A stretch of 64,000 nt of DNA, taken from Methylobacterium sp. NMS14P (GTDB taxonomy: Bacteria; Pseudomonadota; Alphaproteobacteria; Rhizobiales; Beijerinckiaceae). The first letter of the stretch is position 1. Every line of letters begins with the position of its first letter. Below, piece after piece: positions 1-8,599 of this stretch. The notes beneath the pieces are model-generated. The model did no database searches and had not been told where the DNA came from. It worked only from the letters and a program-made list of their open reading frames with translations. The stretch covers positions 5,191,001-5,255,000 of the forward strand of contig NZ_CP087106.1 of NCBI RefSeq assembly GCF_028583545.1, given 5' to 3'. A program made the position numbers and the translations under genes.

Positions 1-227
1 GAGGCCACGAGCTTGAGGTGGTCGGCATCGGCGGCGCGCTCGCGGCCGGTGGTGCGCGGCGCCTCCGCGGGCACCCGCACCACGGCCGGCCGCACGGTCG
101 CCTCGGTCTGGTCGGCGACGCAGGCGCCGAGCAGCAGGGCCAGGCCGCCCAGCGCCGCCGCGCCGAGTGGGCGTCGGCCCGCCGCGCGGGCCCGCCCCGC
201 GATGATGTGCCCCGTGATCCCGCCCAT
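1..227 (-). CDS. M48-type metalloprotease lipoprotein, N-terminal fragment
   Basis: The frame opens at ATG 227 on the minus strand and runs off the left edge, so only about 75 residues are visible. They comprise a basic start, a hydrophobic stretch and a lipobox (LLLGAC, Cys at about residue 36), so the product should be an outer-membrane or periplasmic lipoprotein. The mature N-terminus (VADQTEATVRP, then ERAADADHLKLVA) resembles the start of alphaproteobacterial M48 (BepA/YfgC-like) peptidases. The catalytic HExxH would lie outside the window, so the family call is an inference. It begins 5 nt after the stop of the preceding nuclease-like gene and is probably co-transcribed with it. Confidence 0.6.
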   Translation of the reverse strand, partial: MGGITGHIIAGRARAAGRRPLGAAALGGLALLLGACVADQTEATVRPAVVRVPAEAPRTTGRERAADADHLKLVA

Positions 228-232
228 CGCGA

Positions 233-1078
233 TCAGCGCCGCAATCCCCGTTCCCCGTCCGAATCGGCCTCCGGCCGGTCCGTCTCCTCGAGCGTCTCGA
301 GCCCGTCGGGGGCGACCTCCAGGGTCGGGCCGCGCCGGACCTCCAGGAGGCCGCGCACCCGCACGCGCCGGCCCTCGAGCGAGGCCGCACTCAAACCACG
401 GGCGCGCATCATTCGCCAAGTGCGTTTCGGTACCGTCACCGTGAGGCCGTCCGTGCCGCGGGCCGCGAAATCGAGATAGGTGCGCGCGCCGCGCTCGCCG
501 ACATGGCGGATTCGGCCCTCCGCGACGACGAAATGCCCGGCCCTCGCCCGGAGCGCCGGACCGTCCCGCGCCGCCGGGAGCGCGGCGCCCCAGAGACCGA
601 GCCCGCGCGCGCGGGCGGCCGCCTCCACGAGGCGCAGGCCGGGCCGGCAGAGCGAATCGGCCTCGCCCGCGTCCGCGTACGCCAGCCCGGCCCCGATGAG
701 GCCGCCCGCCAGATCCGCGCCCTCCGTTATGTCGTCCTCCGCGACCAGGAGATCGGCCCGCACGCGCTCCCACCGGTCGGGCTGCCCGCGGGGAACCACC
801 GTGACCCGCGCGCCCCGCCGGGCGTCGAGCCAGGCCTGCGCGGCGGACGCGGCCTCCGGCGCGTCCGGCCAGCGCAGCGAGTCCAGCACCGCGCGCAGGC
901 CCGAGGCCAGCTGGATCTCCCCGCGGGGTCCGACCCCCGCCACGACCTCGTCGCGCGCCGGCCCGGCCGCGCAGTCGGTGAGACCGGCGCGCGGCGCGGC
1001 GCGGGCCGGACAGGTCGGCACCCCGGCGAGCGCCGCCGCCAGGGAGGCTGCCAGCATGACCGCCGCGCCCCCGCGCAT
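233..1078 (-). CDS. Secreted thermonuclease-like (SNase-fold) protein
   Basis: A protein of about 281 residues with an N-terminal signal peptide (hydrophobic AVMLAASLAAALAG, cleavage near PARA). The middle has the layout of a staphylococcal-nuclease (TNase-like) OB-fold: a VLDSLRWPD strand, a Gln/Ala-rich helix, then GLAYADAGEADSLCRPGLRLVEAAARARGLGLW split over two strands and ending in the family's usual GLW. The usual catalytic Arg/Glu pattern is weak, so activity is uncertain. ATG 1078 was chosen over GTG 1108 because a G-rich ribosome binding site (GGGGGG) sits just upstream. It is followed within 5 nt by the M48-type lipoprotein gene, suggesting a two-gene envelope operon. Confidence 0.65.
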   Translation of the reverse strand: MRGGAAVMLAASLAAALAGVPTCPARAAPRAGLTDCAAGPARDEVVAGVGPRGEIQLASGLRAVLDSLRWPDAPEAASAAQAWLDARRGARVTVVPRGQPDRWERVRADLLVAEDDITEGADLAGGLIGAGLAYADAGEADSLCRPGLRLVEAAARARGLGLWGAALPAARDGPALRARAGHFVVAEGRIRHVGERGARTYLDFAARGTDGLTVTVPKRTWRMMRARGLSAASLEGRRVRVRGLLEVRRGPTLEVAPDGLETLEETDRPEADSDGERGLRR

Positions 1079-1169
1079 CGATCCCCCCAGATCGCAAGGT
1101 CCCGACACCGCGCCTCTCCCCCGGGCGCGGTTGGCCTCGGCCGGCGAGAATGCTATGGAGCGCGCGGTC

Positions 1170-1511
1170 GTCTCCGTAGCTCAGCTGGACAGAGCACAGG
1201 TTTCCTAGAAGGTTCAATTGGGCGTCGCGCCGGGAAACCGCGCGACGGATCCGCTCAAAGTCGGGGAAAGCTTCCGGCATCGACGCGCCGCCGTCCGATG
1301 CTCTGCCGATCCCGAGCCAAGCCCGCGCGGCGCCCCGGCGCTCTGCGGGAAGGTGTAGAGACTAGACGGGCGGCACCTACCGGCTGGATGCAGTCCAGCC
1401 CACGGTGAAGGGATAGTCCAGGCCACGAACGCGGTCCTTCGGGACGCGGCGGCGAAAGCCGAAGTGGTATGAAACCTGGGGTCGCAGGTTCGAGCCCTGC
1501 CGGGGACACCA
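1170..1511 (+). tRNA. tRNA-Arg(CCU), split by a group I intron
   Basis: Exon 1 is 1170-1206 and exon 2 is 1472-1511. Joined, they give a full cloverleaf: acceptor GTCTCCG/CGGGGAC (one G-U), D stem GCTC/GAGC, anticodon stem CAGGT/ACCTG with loop TTCCTAA (anticodon CCT at 1204-1206), T stem GCAGG/CCTGC with loop TTCGAGC, discriminator A and an encoded CCA. The gene is interrupted directly 3' of the anticodon. A scanner that does not allow group I introns would miss it. It is transcribed away from the nuclease gene and towards the XRE regulator. Confidence 0.93.
1207..1471 (+). ncRNA. Self-splicing group I intron in tRNA-Arg(CCU)
   Basis: A 265-nt insertion. The 5' splice site follows a U (1206), and an internal guide GGGAAACC (near 1232-1239) pairs over eight positions with exon GGUUUCCU, ending in the expected G-U. 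The catalytic core is recognisable: an R-like element around 1355-1368 with GACTA at 1360-1364 pairs with TAGTC at 1414-1418 of the S element (AAGGGATAGTCC), forming P7. P8 is a perfect hairpin, GGCTGGA/TCCAGCC (1382-1400). P9 has a UUCG loop, followed by a GGC-GAAA-GCC hairpin (1451-1460). The last intron base is G1471. No homing endonuclease is encoded. Small introns at this site are known from other alphaproteobacteria such as Agrobacterium. Confidence 0.92.
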
Positions 1512-1652
1512 AGTTGTCTTATCTCGCAGATCTCGCGGTCTAAGAGCCGTGAGCAAATCGTCCACCACGTCGGCCGCCTGCCGGTGACAAGTACCGAGGG
1601 CCGCGCTAAGCTTTGCCGCCAGGATTCATGGCAGGGGGTGGACGAGCACTTC

Positions 1653-2060
1653 ATGGCGGGCCAGAAGACCGATCAGCGCGACGTCTATGTCGGGCAACGC
1701 ATCGCCGAGCAGCGCCGTAAGGCATCGCTCACACAGCGCCGCGTCGCGCAGAGCTTCGGTATGTCTGCAGCTCAGCTCCAGAAATACGAGAAGGGCACCA
1801 ACCGGATCAGCGCCGTCCATCTCGACATCTTCTCGCGGATGACCGGCGTGCCGATGGATTACTTCTTCAAAGGTATGCCCCGGAACGATGACTTCATTGC
1901 GCCGGGCTTCAGCGAGCGCGAGCAGTCGACCCTGTCGGAAGCCGGGCTGAAGGGCCTGGCGGAAGTCGTGGGCCGGCACATCACCGAGAACTTCTCCGAA
2001 GAGGCGCGCCGCGACGTGGCCGACGCCATCCGGGCGCTCGAGAGCAAGCTCGGCGGCTGA
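1653..2060 (+). CDS. XRE-family helix-turn-helix regulator
   Basis: A 135-residue cytoplasmic DNA-binding protein. Residues about 10-65 form a Cro/CI-type HTH (VGQRIAEQRRKASLTQ, then SAAQLQKYEKGTNRIS), followed by the FSRMTGVPMDYFF segment typical of the alphaproteobacterial family that sits next to metK. The C-terminal half is helical and probably dimerises. ATG 1653 was preferred because a GGGGGTGG run lies about 12 nt upstream and the family normally starts just before the HTH. The target is unknown. The conserved order HTH-metK-trmB suggests a link to methionine/SAM metabolism, but that is inference. Confidence 0.85.
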   Translation: MAGQKTDQRDVYVGQRIAEQRRKASLTQRRVAQSFGMSAAQLQKYEKGTNRISAVHLDIFSRMTGVPMDYFFKGMPRNDDFIAPGFSEREQSTLSEAGLKGLAEVVGRHITENFSEEARRDVADAIRALESKLGG

Positions 2061-2235
2061 GCCGGGGCCGACCCCGAGGGTCGGATTGATCGTTCTTCCG
2101 GTCGCTTCGTCCGTTATAGCGGATCCGTTCGTTCCTCCATCTTGACCGACTCCCGGTCGGGTGCGAGAACCCCGGCCCCATGAAGGGTCAAACGCCGCGA
2201 TCGCGACGGCGTACCTCTGCAGCCGAGGCCGTCCG

Positions 2236-3414
2236 ATGCCGCGTTCCAACTACCTGTTCACCAGCGAGTCCGTGTCCGAGGGGCACCCCGACAAGGTCTG
2301 CGACAGGATCTCGGACACCGTGGTCGATGCCTACCTCACGGCGATGCCGGAGGCGCGGCTCGGCGTCGAGACGCTCGCCACGACCAACCGCATCGTCATC
2401 GCCGGCGAGGTGCGCGGGCCCGACTCGGTGACCTTCAAGGACCTCGAGGCCCTGACCCGCGAGGCCGTGAAGGACATCGGCTACGAGCAGTCGGGCTTCC
2501 ACTGGAAGAACAACGACGTCGCGATCCACCTGCACGCCCAGTCGGCCGACATCGCCCAGGGCGTGGACGCGGCCGGCAACAAGGACGAGGGCGCGGGCGA
2601 CCAGGGCATCATGTTCGGCTACGCCGCCGACGAGACGCCCGAGCTGATGCCGGCCCCGATCTTCTACGCCCACAAGATCCTCAAGGACCTCGCCGACGCC
2701 CGCAAGGCGAAGCAGGGCGACGCCGCCAAGCTCGGCCCCGACGCCAAGAGCCAGGTCACGGTCCGCTACGAGAACGGCCGCCCGGTCGAGGTCACCCAGA
2801 TCGTGCTGTCGACCCAGCATCTCGACGAGTCCCTCGATTCAGCGGACGTGCGCGCCATCGTCGAGCCCTACATCCTGAAGGCGCTGCCGCAGGGCTGGGT
2901 CAACGAGGGCACGGTCTGGCACGTGAACCCGACCGGCAAGTTCGTGATCGGCGGCCCGGACGGCGACGCCGGCCTCACCGGCCGCAAGATCATCGTCGAC
3001 ACCTACGGCGGCGCGGCCCCGCACGGCGGCGGCGCGTTCTCCGGCAAGGACCCGACGAAGGTCGACCGCTCGGCGGCCTACGCGGCGCGCTACCTCGCCA
3101 AGAACGTGGTGGCCGCGGGCCTCGCCAGCCGCGCCACGATCCAGCTCGCCTACGCGATCGGCGTCTCGAAGCCGCTCTCGATCTACGTGGACCTGCACGG
3201 CACCGGCACGGTGGACGAGGCCAAGCTCGAGGCCGTGCTGATGGACGCCATGGACCTGTCGCCCCGCGGCATCCGCACGGCGCTCAGCCTGAACAAGCCG
3301 ATCTACGCGCGCACCTCGGCCTACGGCCATTTCGGCCGCGCTCCGGAGGCCGACGGCGGCTTCTCGTGGGAGCGCACCGACCTCGCCGGCAAGCTGAAGT
3401 CGGCGCTGGCCTGA
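2236..3414 (+). CDS. metK: S-adenosylmethionine synthetase MetK
   Basis: Makes S-adenosylmethionine from methionine and ATP. The 392-residue length fits alphaproteobacterial MetK. Visible signatures are the N-terminal [16 protein letters not shown], the [15 protein letters not shown]-binding motif and the [16 protein letters not shown] loop. ATG 2236 gives the standard [12 protein letters not shown] start. The 175-nt leader after the XRE gene contains a CCGAC/GTCGG hairpin and a GCCG/CGGC hairpin, but I could not match it to any known SAM riboswitch. A perfect GC hairpin lies 17 nt after the stop. Confidence 0.98.
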   Translation: MPRSNYLFTSESVSEGHPDKVCDRISDTVVDAYLTAMPEARLGVETLATTNRIVIAGEVRGPDSVTFKDLEALTREAVKDIGYEQSGFHWKNNDVAIHLHAQSADIAQGVDAAGNKDEGAGDQGIMFGYAADETPELMPAPIFYAHKILKDLADARKAKQGDAAKLGPDAKSQVTVRYENGRPVEVTQIVLSTQHLDESLDSADVRAIVEPYILKALPQGWVNEGTVWHVNPTGKFVIGGPDGDAGLTGRKIIVDTYGGAAPHGGGAFSGKDPTKVDRSAAYAARYLAKNVVAAGLASRATIQLAYAIGVSKPLSIYVDLHGTGTVDEAKLEAVLMDAMDLSPRGIRTALSLNKPIYARTSAYGHFGRAPEADGGFSWERTDLAGKLKSALA

Positions 3415-3431
3415 GGGCGGCCTCAGCTCGA

Positions 3432-3452
3432 CCCCGGGCCGACGGCCCGGGG
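3432..3452 (+). terminator. Perfect GC hairpin after metK
   Basis: CCCCGGGCC / GAC / GGCCCGGGG forms a perfect 9-bp stem directly after metK. There is no T-tract, which is common in such GC-rich genomes, so it may terminate transcription or stabilise the mRNA. Confidence 0.6.
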
Positions 3453-3596
3453 CCGGAGCGGAGATCGGCGGCGCGCCGGGGCGACGTGAACGCGGGGCGG
3501 GCGGTGCGCCGAGCACCGTCCGGTCCCGAACGCCGACGTCACCGGCGGCACGCGATCCGGAAACCGGCGCCGGGCGACGCGCCGCGTCCGACGCGA

Positions 3597-3618
3597 CGGC
3601 ACCCGCACGCGGGTGCCG
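3597..3618. repeat. Inverted repeat between metK and trmB
   Basis: CGGCACCCG-CACG-CGGGTGCCG is a perfect 9-bp stem with a 4-nt loop. It lies 135 nt before trmB in a 338-nt gap that otherwise shows no gene. It could be a second terminator or a leader element. Confidence 0.45.
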
Positions 3619-3752
3619 CGCCAACACATCATGTCGCGGCGTGTCGGGCGCGGTGTCCTGAATGGCACCCCGCCGACGCTCCCCGTGTCCGGTCGGGACC
3701 CGGGACGTGTCGGGGATCGGGCCGCGTCTCATCTCCGAGGTAGACCGAGCCG

Positions 3753-4490
3753 GTGGACACCGACACTCCTGGACGCCCCGATCACACGGCCGAGGAGCCG
3801 GAGCGCGCCTTCTTCGGGCGGCGCAAGGGCAAGCGCCTGCGCGGCCAGCAGGAGCGCCGGCTCGCCGAGCTGCTGCCGGCCCTGCGGGTCGACCTGCCGC
3901 CGGGTGACGCGATCCTCGATCCGCGCACGCTGTTCCCGGCTATGCCGGCGCCGCCCGAGGCGCTCTGGCTGGAGATCGGCTTCGGCGGCGGCGAGCACCT
4001 CGCCGCCCAGGCCGCCGCGCAGCCGGCCGTCGGCATCATCGGCGCCGAGCCCTTCGTCAACGGCGTGGTCAAGCTGCTGGCGGCGATCGAGGCGCGGGCG
4101 CTGCGCAACGTCCGCATCCGCGACGAGGACGTGACAGCCCTGTTGGCGCGCCTGCCGGACGCCTGCCTCGACCGGGTCTACCTGCTCTATCCCGATCCCT
4201 GGCCCAAGCGGCGGCAGCGCAAGCGCCGGTTCGTCTCCGACGCCTCGCTCGCCGAGATCGGCCGCGTCCTGAAGGACGGCGGACTGTTCCGCTTCGCCAG
4301 CGACATCGACGACTATGCCGGCTGGACGCTCGTCCGCGCCGCACGGTGCCCGGTCCTCGCCTGGACGGCGCGGGACGCGCGGGACTGGACGCGGCCTTTC
4401 CCGGGCTGGCCCGGCACGCGCTACGAGGCCAAGGCGCTGGAAGCGGGCCGCCGGCCCACCTACCTGGAATTCGTCCGCCGCCCCCGCTGA
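3753..4490 (+). CDS. trmB: tRNA (guanine-N7-)-methyltransferase TrmB
   Basis: Methylates G46 in the tRNA variable loop using SAM. The 245-residue protein carries the family marks: the RRKGKRLRGQQ basic N-terminus, the SAM motif LEIGFGGGEHLA (about residues 73-84), the GAEPF acidic motif, and the catalytic LLYPDPWPKRRQRKRRFV segment. The start is GTG 3753, since no ATG sits near the family's N-terminus. It lies downstream of metK, which supplies its cofactor, although the long gap with two hairpins suggests separate control. Confidence 0.95.
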   Translation: MDTDTPGRPDHTAEEPERAFFGRRKGKRLRGQQERRLAELLPALRVDLPPGDAILDPRTLFPAMPAPPEALWLEIGFGGGEHLAAQAAAQPAVGIIGAEPFVNGVVKLLAAIEARALRNVRIRDEDVTALLARLPDACLDRVYLLYPDPWPKRRQRKRRFVSDASLAEIGRVLKDGGLFRFASDIDDYAGWTLVRAARCPVLAWTARDARDWTRPFPGWPGTRYEAKALEAGRRPTYLEFVRRPR

Positions 4491-4661
4491 AGGCCCTCGC
4501 GGGCGGATCGTGCGGGTGCCCGGTCGCCGCAGGCGGAGCGGAACGCCTTGCCACAGTCACGCTCGGGCGCCATCCTCAGGGCCCGCCGCGGTCCCGGATC
4601 GTGGCGGGAGGGGGCCATCTCCGGCGGAAGCGTGCCACGGCACGTTCGAGGATTCTTCCGA

Positions 4662-6374
4662 GTGAATGAGAGGGTGGGGCAGGACCCGGCGGAGGATCCG
4701 TCTCGCGCCGGCTTCGACGAGGCCGCGATCGGCCTCGCCGTGCTGTCGGCGGACGAGACGGGGATCGTCGCCGCCAACCGGGCCCTGCACGATCTCGTCG
4801 GCTGGCCGCCCGGCACCCTGCCCGGGCGCGCGGCCGCCGAACTCCTGAACGAGGGACCGGAGGCGCTCCGGGACGGTCTCCAGGTCTGGCGCCGGGCGGA
4901 CGGCACGCCCTTCGACGTGCGGGTCCGGCGCGCGGGCCGGACCCTGGTGGTCGAGACGGTCGACGTGGACGCGGCGGCCCATTCCGAGGCGAACCGCGAG
5001 GCCCTGGCGGCCGCCGGGCTCGGGGAGTGGCGCTGGGACCGCGCGACCGGCCTCCTCACCCTGTCGCGCCGCGCCGCCCGCATCCTCGGGCGCCCGCCGG
5101 GCCGCTCCGTCTCGTGGGAGGAGTTGAAGACCGGCCTGTCGCCGGCGGAGCTCGCGCGCCTGAGCGCGCTGATCGCCCAATCCGACGGGACCGACGAGCC
5201 CTACCAGTTCGACACGGCCACTTCGGTGGCCGGGCGGACCGTGATCCTGCGGGTGCGGGGGCAGGCCGTGCCGGGCCCCGACGGCACGCCGACCGGCATG
5301 GCCGGCGTCCTCCAGGACATCACCACGCGGGTCGAGGCCCGGGACGAGATCCTGTCCCGCGACCAGCGCCTGCGGGTCGCCACCACGGTCGCCCGGCTCG
5401 GCATCTTCGAGTGGCACATGCTCGAGGACCAGGCGATCTGGGAGAACGAGCACATGTACGAGATCTTCGGGCACGCGCCCGAGGACGGGACGATCGGCAA
5501 GACCGAGTTTCTCAACGACATCCTCCACCCGGACGACCGCCCCGCGGTCCGCCGGGCGATCTCCCAGGCGCTGCGGGAGGACGGGGACCTGCACATCAGC
5601 GGCCGCATCCGCCGGAAGTCCGACGGCGTGTGGCGCACGATCGACATGGCCGGCCGGTTCGAGCGCGACGCCCCCAGCCGCCTGCCGCGCCGCCTGATCG
5701 GCGTCGTCGCGGACGTGACCGACCGCCGGGTCGCGGAGGAGCGCCAGAGCCTGCTGATCCGCGAGCTGCACCACCGGGTGAAGAACACGCTGGCCACCGT
5801 CCAGGCCATCGTGGGCTCCACCGCGCGGACGGCGTCGAGCATCGAGAGCTTCTACGAGGCGTTCGTCGGGCGGATCAAATCCCTGGCGCACACGCACTCG
5901 GTGCTCACCGAGGACACGTGGCAGACGGCGTCGCTGGCCAACCTCCTGCGCAACGAGCTGAGGCCCTACGCGGAGGTGGCGCCGGACGGCGCCGCCGAGG
6001 GCCGCATCAGCCTCGACGGGCCGGCGATCGACCTGCCCTCCGAGATCGCGGTGCCGATCGGCATGGCGATCCACGAGCTCACCACCAACGCGGCGAAGTA
6101 CGGGGCCCTGTCGAACCGCACCGGCCGGGTGGCGGTGGAATGGTCGCTGGAGCCCGGCGGCCCGGCCGGGATCCTCCGGTTCTCGTGGCGCGAGACCGGC
6201 GGGCCGCCGGTCGCGCCGCCGAGCCGCCAGGGCTTCGGCTCACGCCTGCTCCAGCGCGTCCTGATCACCCAGGTCCAGGCCGAGGTGGCGACCGACTACG
6301 CCCCCGGGGGGTTCTCCCTGACCATGCGGGCCCCGATCCCGCCGCGCAACGACAGCCTCAACCCGCTGGTCTGA
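4662..6374 (+). CDS. HWE-family sensor histidine kinase with PAS domains
   Basis: A cytoplasmic signalling kinase of about 570 residues with no membrane segment. At least three PAS folds come first: residues about 15-90, 100-220 (ends in GVLQDITTRVEARDE) and 235-355 (IFEWHMLEDQAIWENEHMYEIFG, ends in GVVADVTDRRVAEE). The HWE phosphoacceptor box RELHHRVKNTLATVQAI follows, with His at about 370-371. The ATPase has an HELTTNAAKYGAL N-box and a WSLE (WxE) motif typical of HWE kinases. GTG 4662 is preferred; TTG 4548 would add 38 low-complexity residues. No partner regulator is adjacent. In Methylobacterium, HWE kinases commonly feed the general stress or light response (family knowledge). Confidence 0.88.
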   Translation: MNERVGQDPAEDPSRAGFDEAAIGLAVLSADETGIVAANRALHDLVGWPPGTLPGRAAAELLNEGPEALRDGLQVWRRADGTPFDVRVRRAGRTLVVETVDVDAAAHSEANREALAAAGLGEWRWDRATGLLTLSRRAARILGRPPGRSVSWEELKTGLSPAELARLSALIAQSDGTDEPYQFDTATSVAGRTVILRVRGQAVPGPDGTPTGMAGVLQDITTRVEARDEILSRDQRLRVATTVARLGIFEWHMLEDQAIWENEHMYEIFGHAPEDGTIGKTEFLNDILHPDDRPAVRRAISQALREDGDLHISGRIRRKSDGVWRTIDMAGRFERDAPSRLPRRLIGVVADVTDRRVAEERQSLLIRELHHRVKNTLATVQAIVGSTARTASSIESFYEAFVGRIKSLAHTHSVLTEDTWQTASLANLLRNELRPYAEVAPDGAAEGRISLDGPAIDLPSEIAVPIGMAIHELTTNAAKYGALSNRTGRVAVEWSLEPGGPAGILRFSWRETGGPPVAPPSRQGFGSRLLQRVLITQVQAEVATDYAPGGFSLTMRAPIPPRNDSLNPLV

Positions 6375-6398
6375 CGCCGCGCCCGCCCTGGCGGAAGG

Positions 6399-7244
6399 TC
6401 AGGCCGCGCCGCGGGTCCCGGACTCGCCGCCGCCGTCCACGAAGGCCTTCAGCTCGTCGAGGGACGCGAAGGTGAAACGGCCCTGCGGCGTCTCCGCCTC
6501 GATCGAGCCGTCCTCGAACATCACGTAGGTGTTGCCGCCCGAGGCGTAGCGCCCCACCACGGTGCGCGGAGTGGCCTGCGGGGCCGGCTCGGGCTCGGGG
6601 GGCGTGTCGAGGCTCGGGCGCAGGGCCGGTAGCTCCTCCGCGGCCGCCTTCTCGGGCTCCTCCCGCGGGGGCGACGGCTCGGGGGCGGCGAACAGGTCGT
6701 CCTCGGGCGCGATCGCGCGCTCGGTCGGCGCGTCCGGCTCGGGCCGGCGGTCCGCCTCCGGAACGCGGACGGGCGGGGCCAGGGGCGCCGGCTCGGCCGG
6801 AGCCGGCTTCGGGCCCTCGACGGCGCCGAGGTCCGGGAAGGGGGCGCGGGCCTCGTCGGCCCGGAGCTCCAGGCTCGGCTCGATCCGGGGCCGCTCGGGA
6901 TCGAAGGACGGCTCGACCACCGACGGCACGATGAAGGCGGGCGCCGCCGGCAGGACCGGCGGCAGCCGGGTCCGGGCCTCGTCGACGGGGGCCGGTGCCG
7001 GTGCCGCGGCGGGCGCCGGCCGCTCGCCGGCCGCCGGGGCGCGACCGAACGCCCGCTCCACCCGCCGGAAGCCGAGCGCCACGACGCCGAGGCCGAGCAG
7101 CACCGCGCCCGACGAGGCCGCGACCGACCCCGCGATCACCATCGCGAGTCCGCTCTCCAGACGCACGTACGGGAAGCCCTGGATCACGGCGGCGCAGCCC
7201 CCGATGATCATGGCGGCGGCGAGCGCGAACAGCGCAGCGATCAT
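6399..7244 (-). CDS. Membrane protein with Pro/Ala/Glu-rich linker
   Basis: About 281 residues, family unknown. Two N-terminal membrane segments (IAALFALAAAMIIGG and VIAGSVAASSGAVLLGLGVVAL) are followed by an arginine-rich turn and a roughly 150-residue proline-, alanine- and glutamate-rich linker that should be disordered in the cytoplasm. A short folded tail carries YASGGNTYVMFEDGSIEAE and FASLDELKAFVDG, resembling a small beta-hairpin seen in uncharacterised rhizobial proteins. ATG 7244 has an AGAGAG site 5 nt upstream; GTG 7259 is an alternative. It converges on the HWE kinase gene. Confidence 0.75.
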   Translation of the reverse strand: MIAALFALAAAMIIGGCAAVIQGFPYVRLESGLAMVIAGSVAASSGAVLLGLGVVALGFRRVERAFGRAPAAGERPAPAAAPAPAPVDEARTRLPPVLPAAPAFIVPSVVEPSFDPERPRIEPSLELRADEARAPFPDLGAVEGPKPAPAEPAPLAPPVRVPEADRRPEPDAPTERAIAPEDDLFAAPEPSPPREEPEKAAAEELPALRPSLDTPPEPEPAPQATPRTVVGRYASGGNTYVMFEDGSIEAETPQGRFTFASLDELKAFVDGGGESGTRGAA

Positions 7245-7571
7245 GTTACTCTCTGACACGGGCCGGCTGACGGCCGGCGCTCAAGGCGTGCCGCACAGTA
7301 AGGCCTAGCCGTCATATTGCAAAACTCGGGGCCGAGATGTCTGGGAAACCGGAATAGTCCTGATCTGCGCCGGCTATGCCCGGGCCGGCCGACCCGCGGC
7401 CGGGGAATCCGCGCCCGGATCCGCGATCGGCGGAGCTTCTTGCGCCACTTCCCGCGCCGCCGTGGCGGAACGGCGTTGCCGTCCCGCGGCCACCGACTTA
7501 CCTAGCGGGCTCTCGACTCGGGAGCCCCCGCCGGGGACGAGGCCGCCCCCTGCTTAGCGGAGATAGACGCG
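7245..7571. other. Intergenic region upstream of sodB
   Basis: A 327-nt gap between two divergent genes that must hold both promoters. I see no gene, no clear -35/-10 pair and no RNA signature. Confidence 0.4.
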
Positions 7572-8171
7572 ATGACCTTCACCCTGCCGGAACTGCCCTA
7601 CGCCTACGACGCGCTGGGGCCGTACATGTCGAAGGAGACCCTCGAGTTCCACCACGACAAGCACCACAAGGCCTACGTCGACACGGGCAACAAGCTGCTT
7701 GAGGGCACGGATCTCCAGGGCAAGAGCGTCGAGGAGATCGTCAAGGCCGCCTACAACACGAATCAGCCGCTCTTCAACAACGCCGGCCAGCACTACAACC
7801 ACATCCACTTCTGGCAGTGGATGAAGCCGAACGGCGGCGGCGCGATCCCGGGCGCCCTCGCCAAGAAGATCGACGAGGATCTCGGCGGCGCCGAGAAGTT
7901 CAAGGCGGACTTCATCCAGGCGGGCGTCGGCCAGTTCGGCTCGGGCTGGGCGTGGCTCGCCGTCAAGGACGGCAAGCTCGCGATCATGAAGACCCCGAAC
8001 GGCGAGAACCCGCTGGTCCACGGCGCCAAGCCGATCCTCGGCGTCGACGTGTGGGAGCACTCCTACTACATCGACTACCGCAACCGCCGGCCCGACTACC
8101 TGAAGGCGTTCATCGAGAACCTCGTGAACTGGGAGCACGTGGAGAAGATGTACGCCGAGGCGACCCGCTGA
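7572..8171 (+). CDS. sodB: Fe/Mn superoxide dismutase
   Basis: Converts superoxide to hydrogen peroxide and oxygen in the cytoplasm. The 199-residue protein has all metal ligands of the Fe/Mn family: His in FHHDKHHKAYVD, His in FNNAGQHYNHIHFW, and Asp/His in DVWEHSYYIDYRNRRPDYL. The GGAGAKFK-type region is present as LGGAEKFKADF. The QHYNHIHFW motif and lack of a signal peptide favour the iron-type cytosolic enzyme, but metal choice cannot be settled from sequence alone. It is monocistronic, with a strong hairpin 11 nt after the stop. Confidence 0.96.
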   Translation: MTFTLPELPYAYDALGPYMSKETLEFHHDKHHKAYVDTGNKLLEGTDLQGKSVEEIVKAAYNTNQPLFNNAGQHYNHIHFWQWMKPNGGGAIPGALAKKIDEDLGGAEKFKADFIQAGVGQFGSGWAWLAVKDGKLAIMKTPNGENPLVHGAKPILGVDVWEHSYYIDYRNRRPDYLKAFIENLVNWEHVEKMYAEATR

Positions 8172-8182
8172 GGCGCATCGCC

Positions 8183-8212
8183 GGTGCCGCGGACCCTGTG
8201 TCCGCGGCACCC
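8183..8212 (+). terminator. Terminator hairpin after sodB
   Basis: GGTGCCGCGGAC / CCTGT / GTCCGCGGCACC is a perfect 12-bp stem followed by CTT. It is the clearest intrinsic-terminator-like hairpin in the window. Confidence 0.8.
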
Positions 8213-8396
8213 TTGAGGTGGCGCACGAAACCGGCTCTTGATGCGCCCGACGCCGGATGACCCGGTGCGGAAGGGTCCGGCCATTCCTTTGTTGCGCGAC
8301 GCTTGCCCCATCACGCCTTCCCCCCTCTGCCGGCTGCGAGAGACACAGGTTTCTGGTCGCGGCCGCTTCATCCTGTTGCCGGACGGGGCGCGGGTC

Positions 8397-8533
8397 CCCT
8401 CTCCCGAGCGGGAGAGGGACAGGGTGAGGGACGCGAACGATCCGGATGAAGCGCGGCTTGGACGCCGACCGAAGTCGTGCTTCGTCCTGCCCATTCTCCT
8501 CCCTCACGCCAAACCTCTCCCGCTCGGGAGAGG
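8397..8533. repeat. Paired CCCTCTCCCG hairpins (REP-like element)
   Basis: Two hairpins, CCCTCTCCCG/CGGGAGAGGG (8397-8418) and CCTCTCCCG/CGGGAGAGG (8514-8533), flank about 95 nt. Inside them GTGAGGGA near the left is matched by TCCCTCAC near the right, so the whole element is one large inverted repeat. It resembles the mosaic intergenic repeats common in proteobacteria, and it sits in the 428-nt gap before murJ, which otherwise has no gene. Confidence 0.7.
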
Positions 8534-8599
8534 GGGCAGGTCGCGCACCGTCGCCGGCGCCGTGTCCCGAACCCGAGTAAATCGCGTTGGAGAGAGGGG

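Noticed and set aside
2061..2235. Possible SAM riboswitch upstream of metK
   Set aside because: The leader has small hairpins but does not match the conserved cores I know for SAM-II, SAM-V, SAM/SAH or SAH riboswitches.
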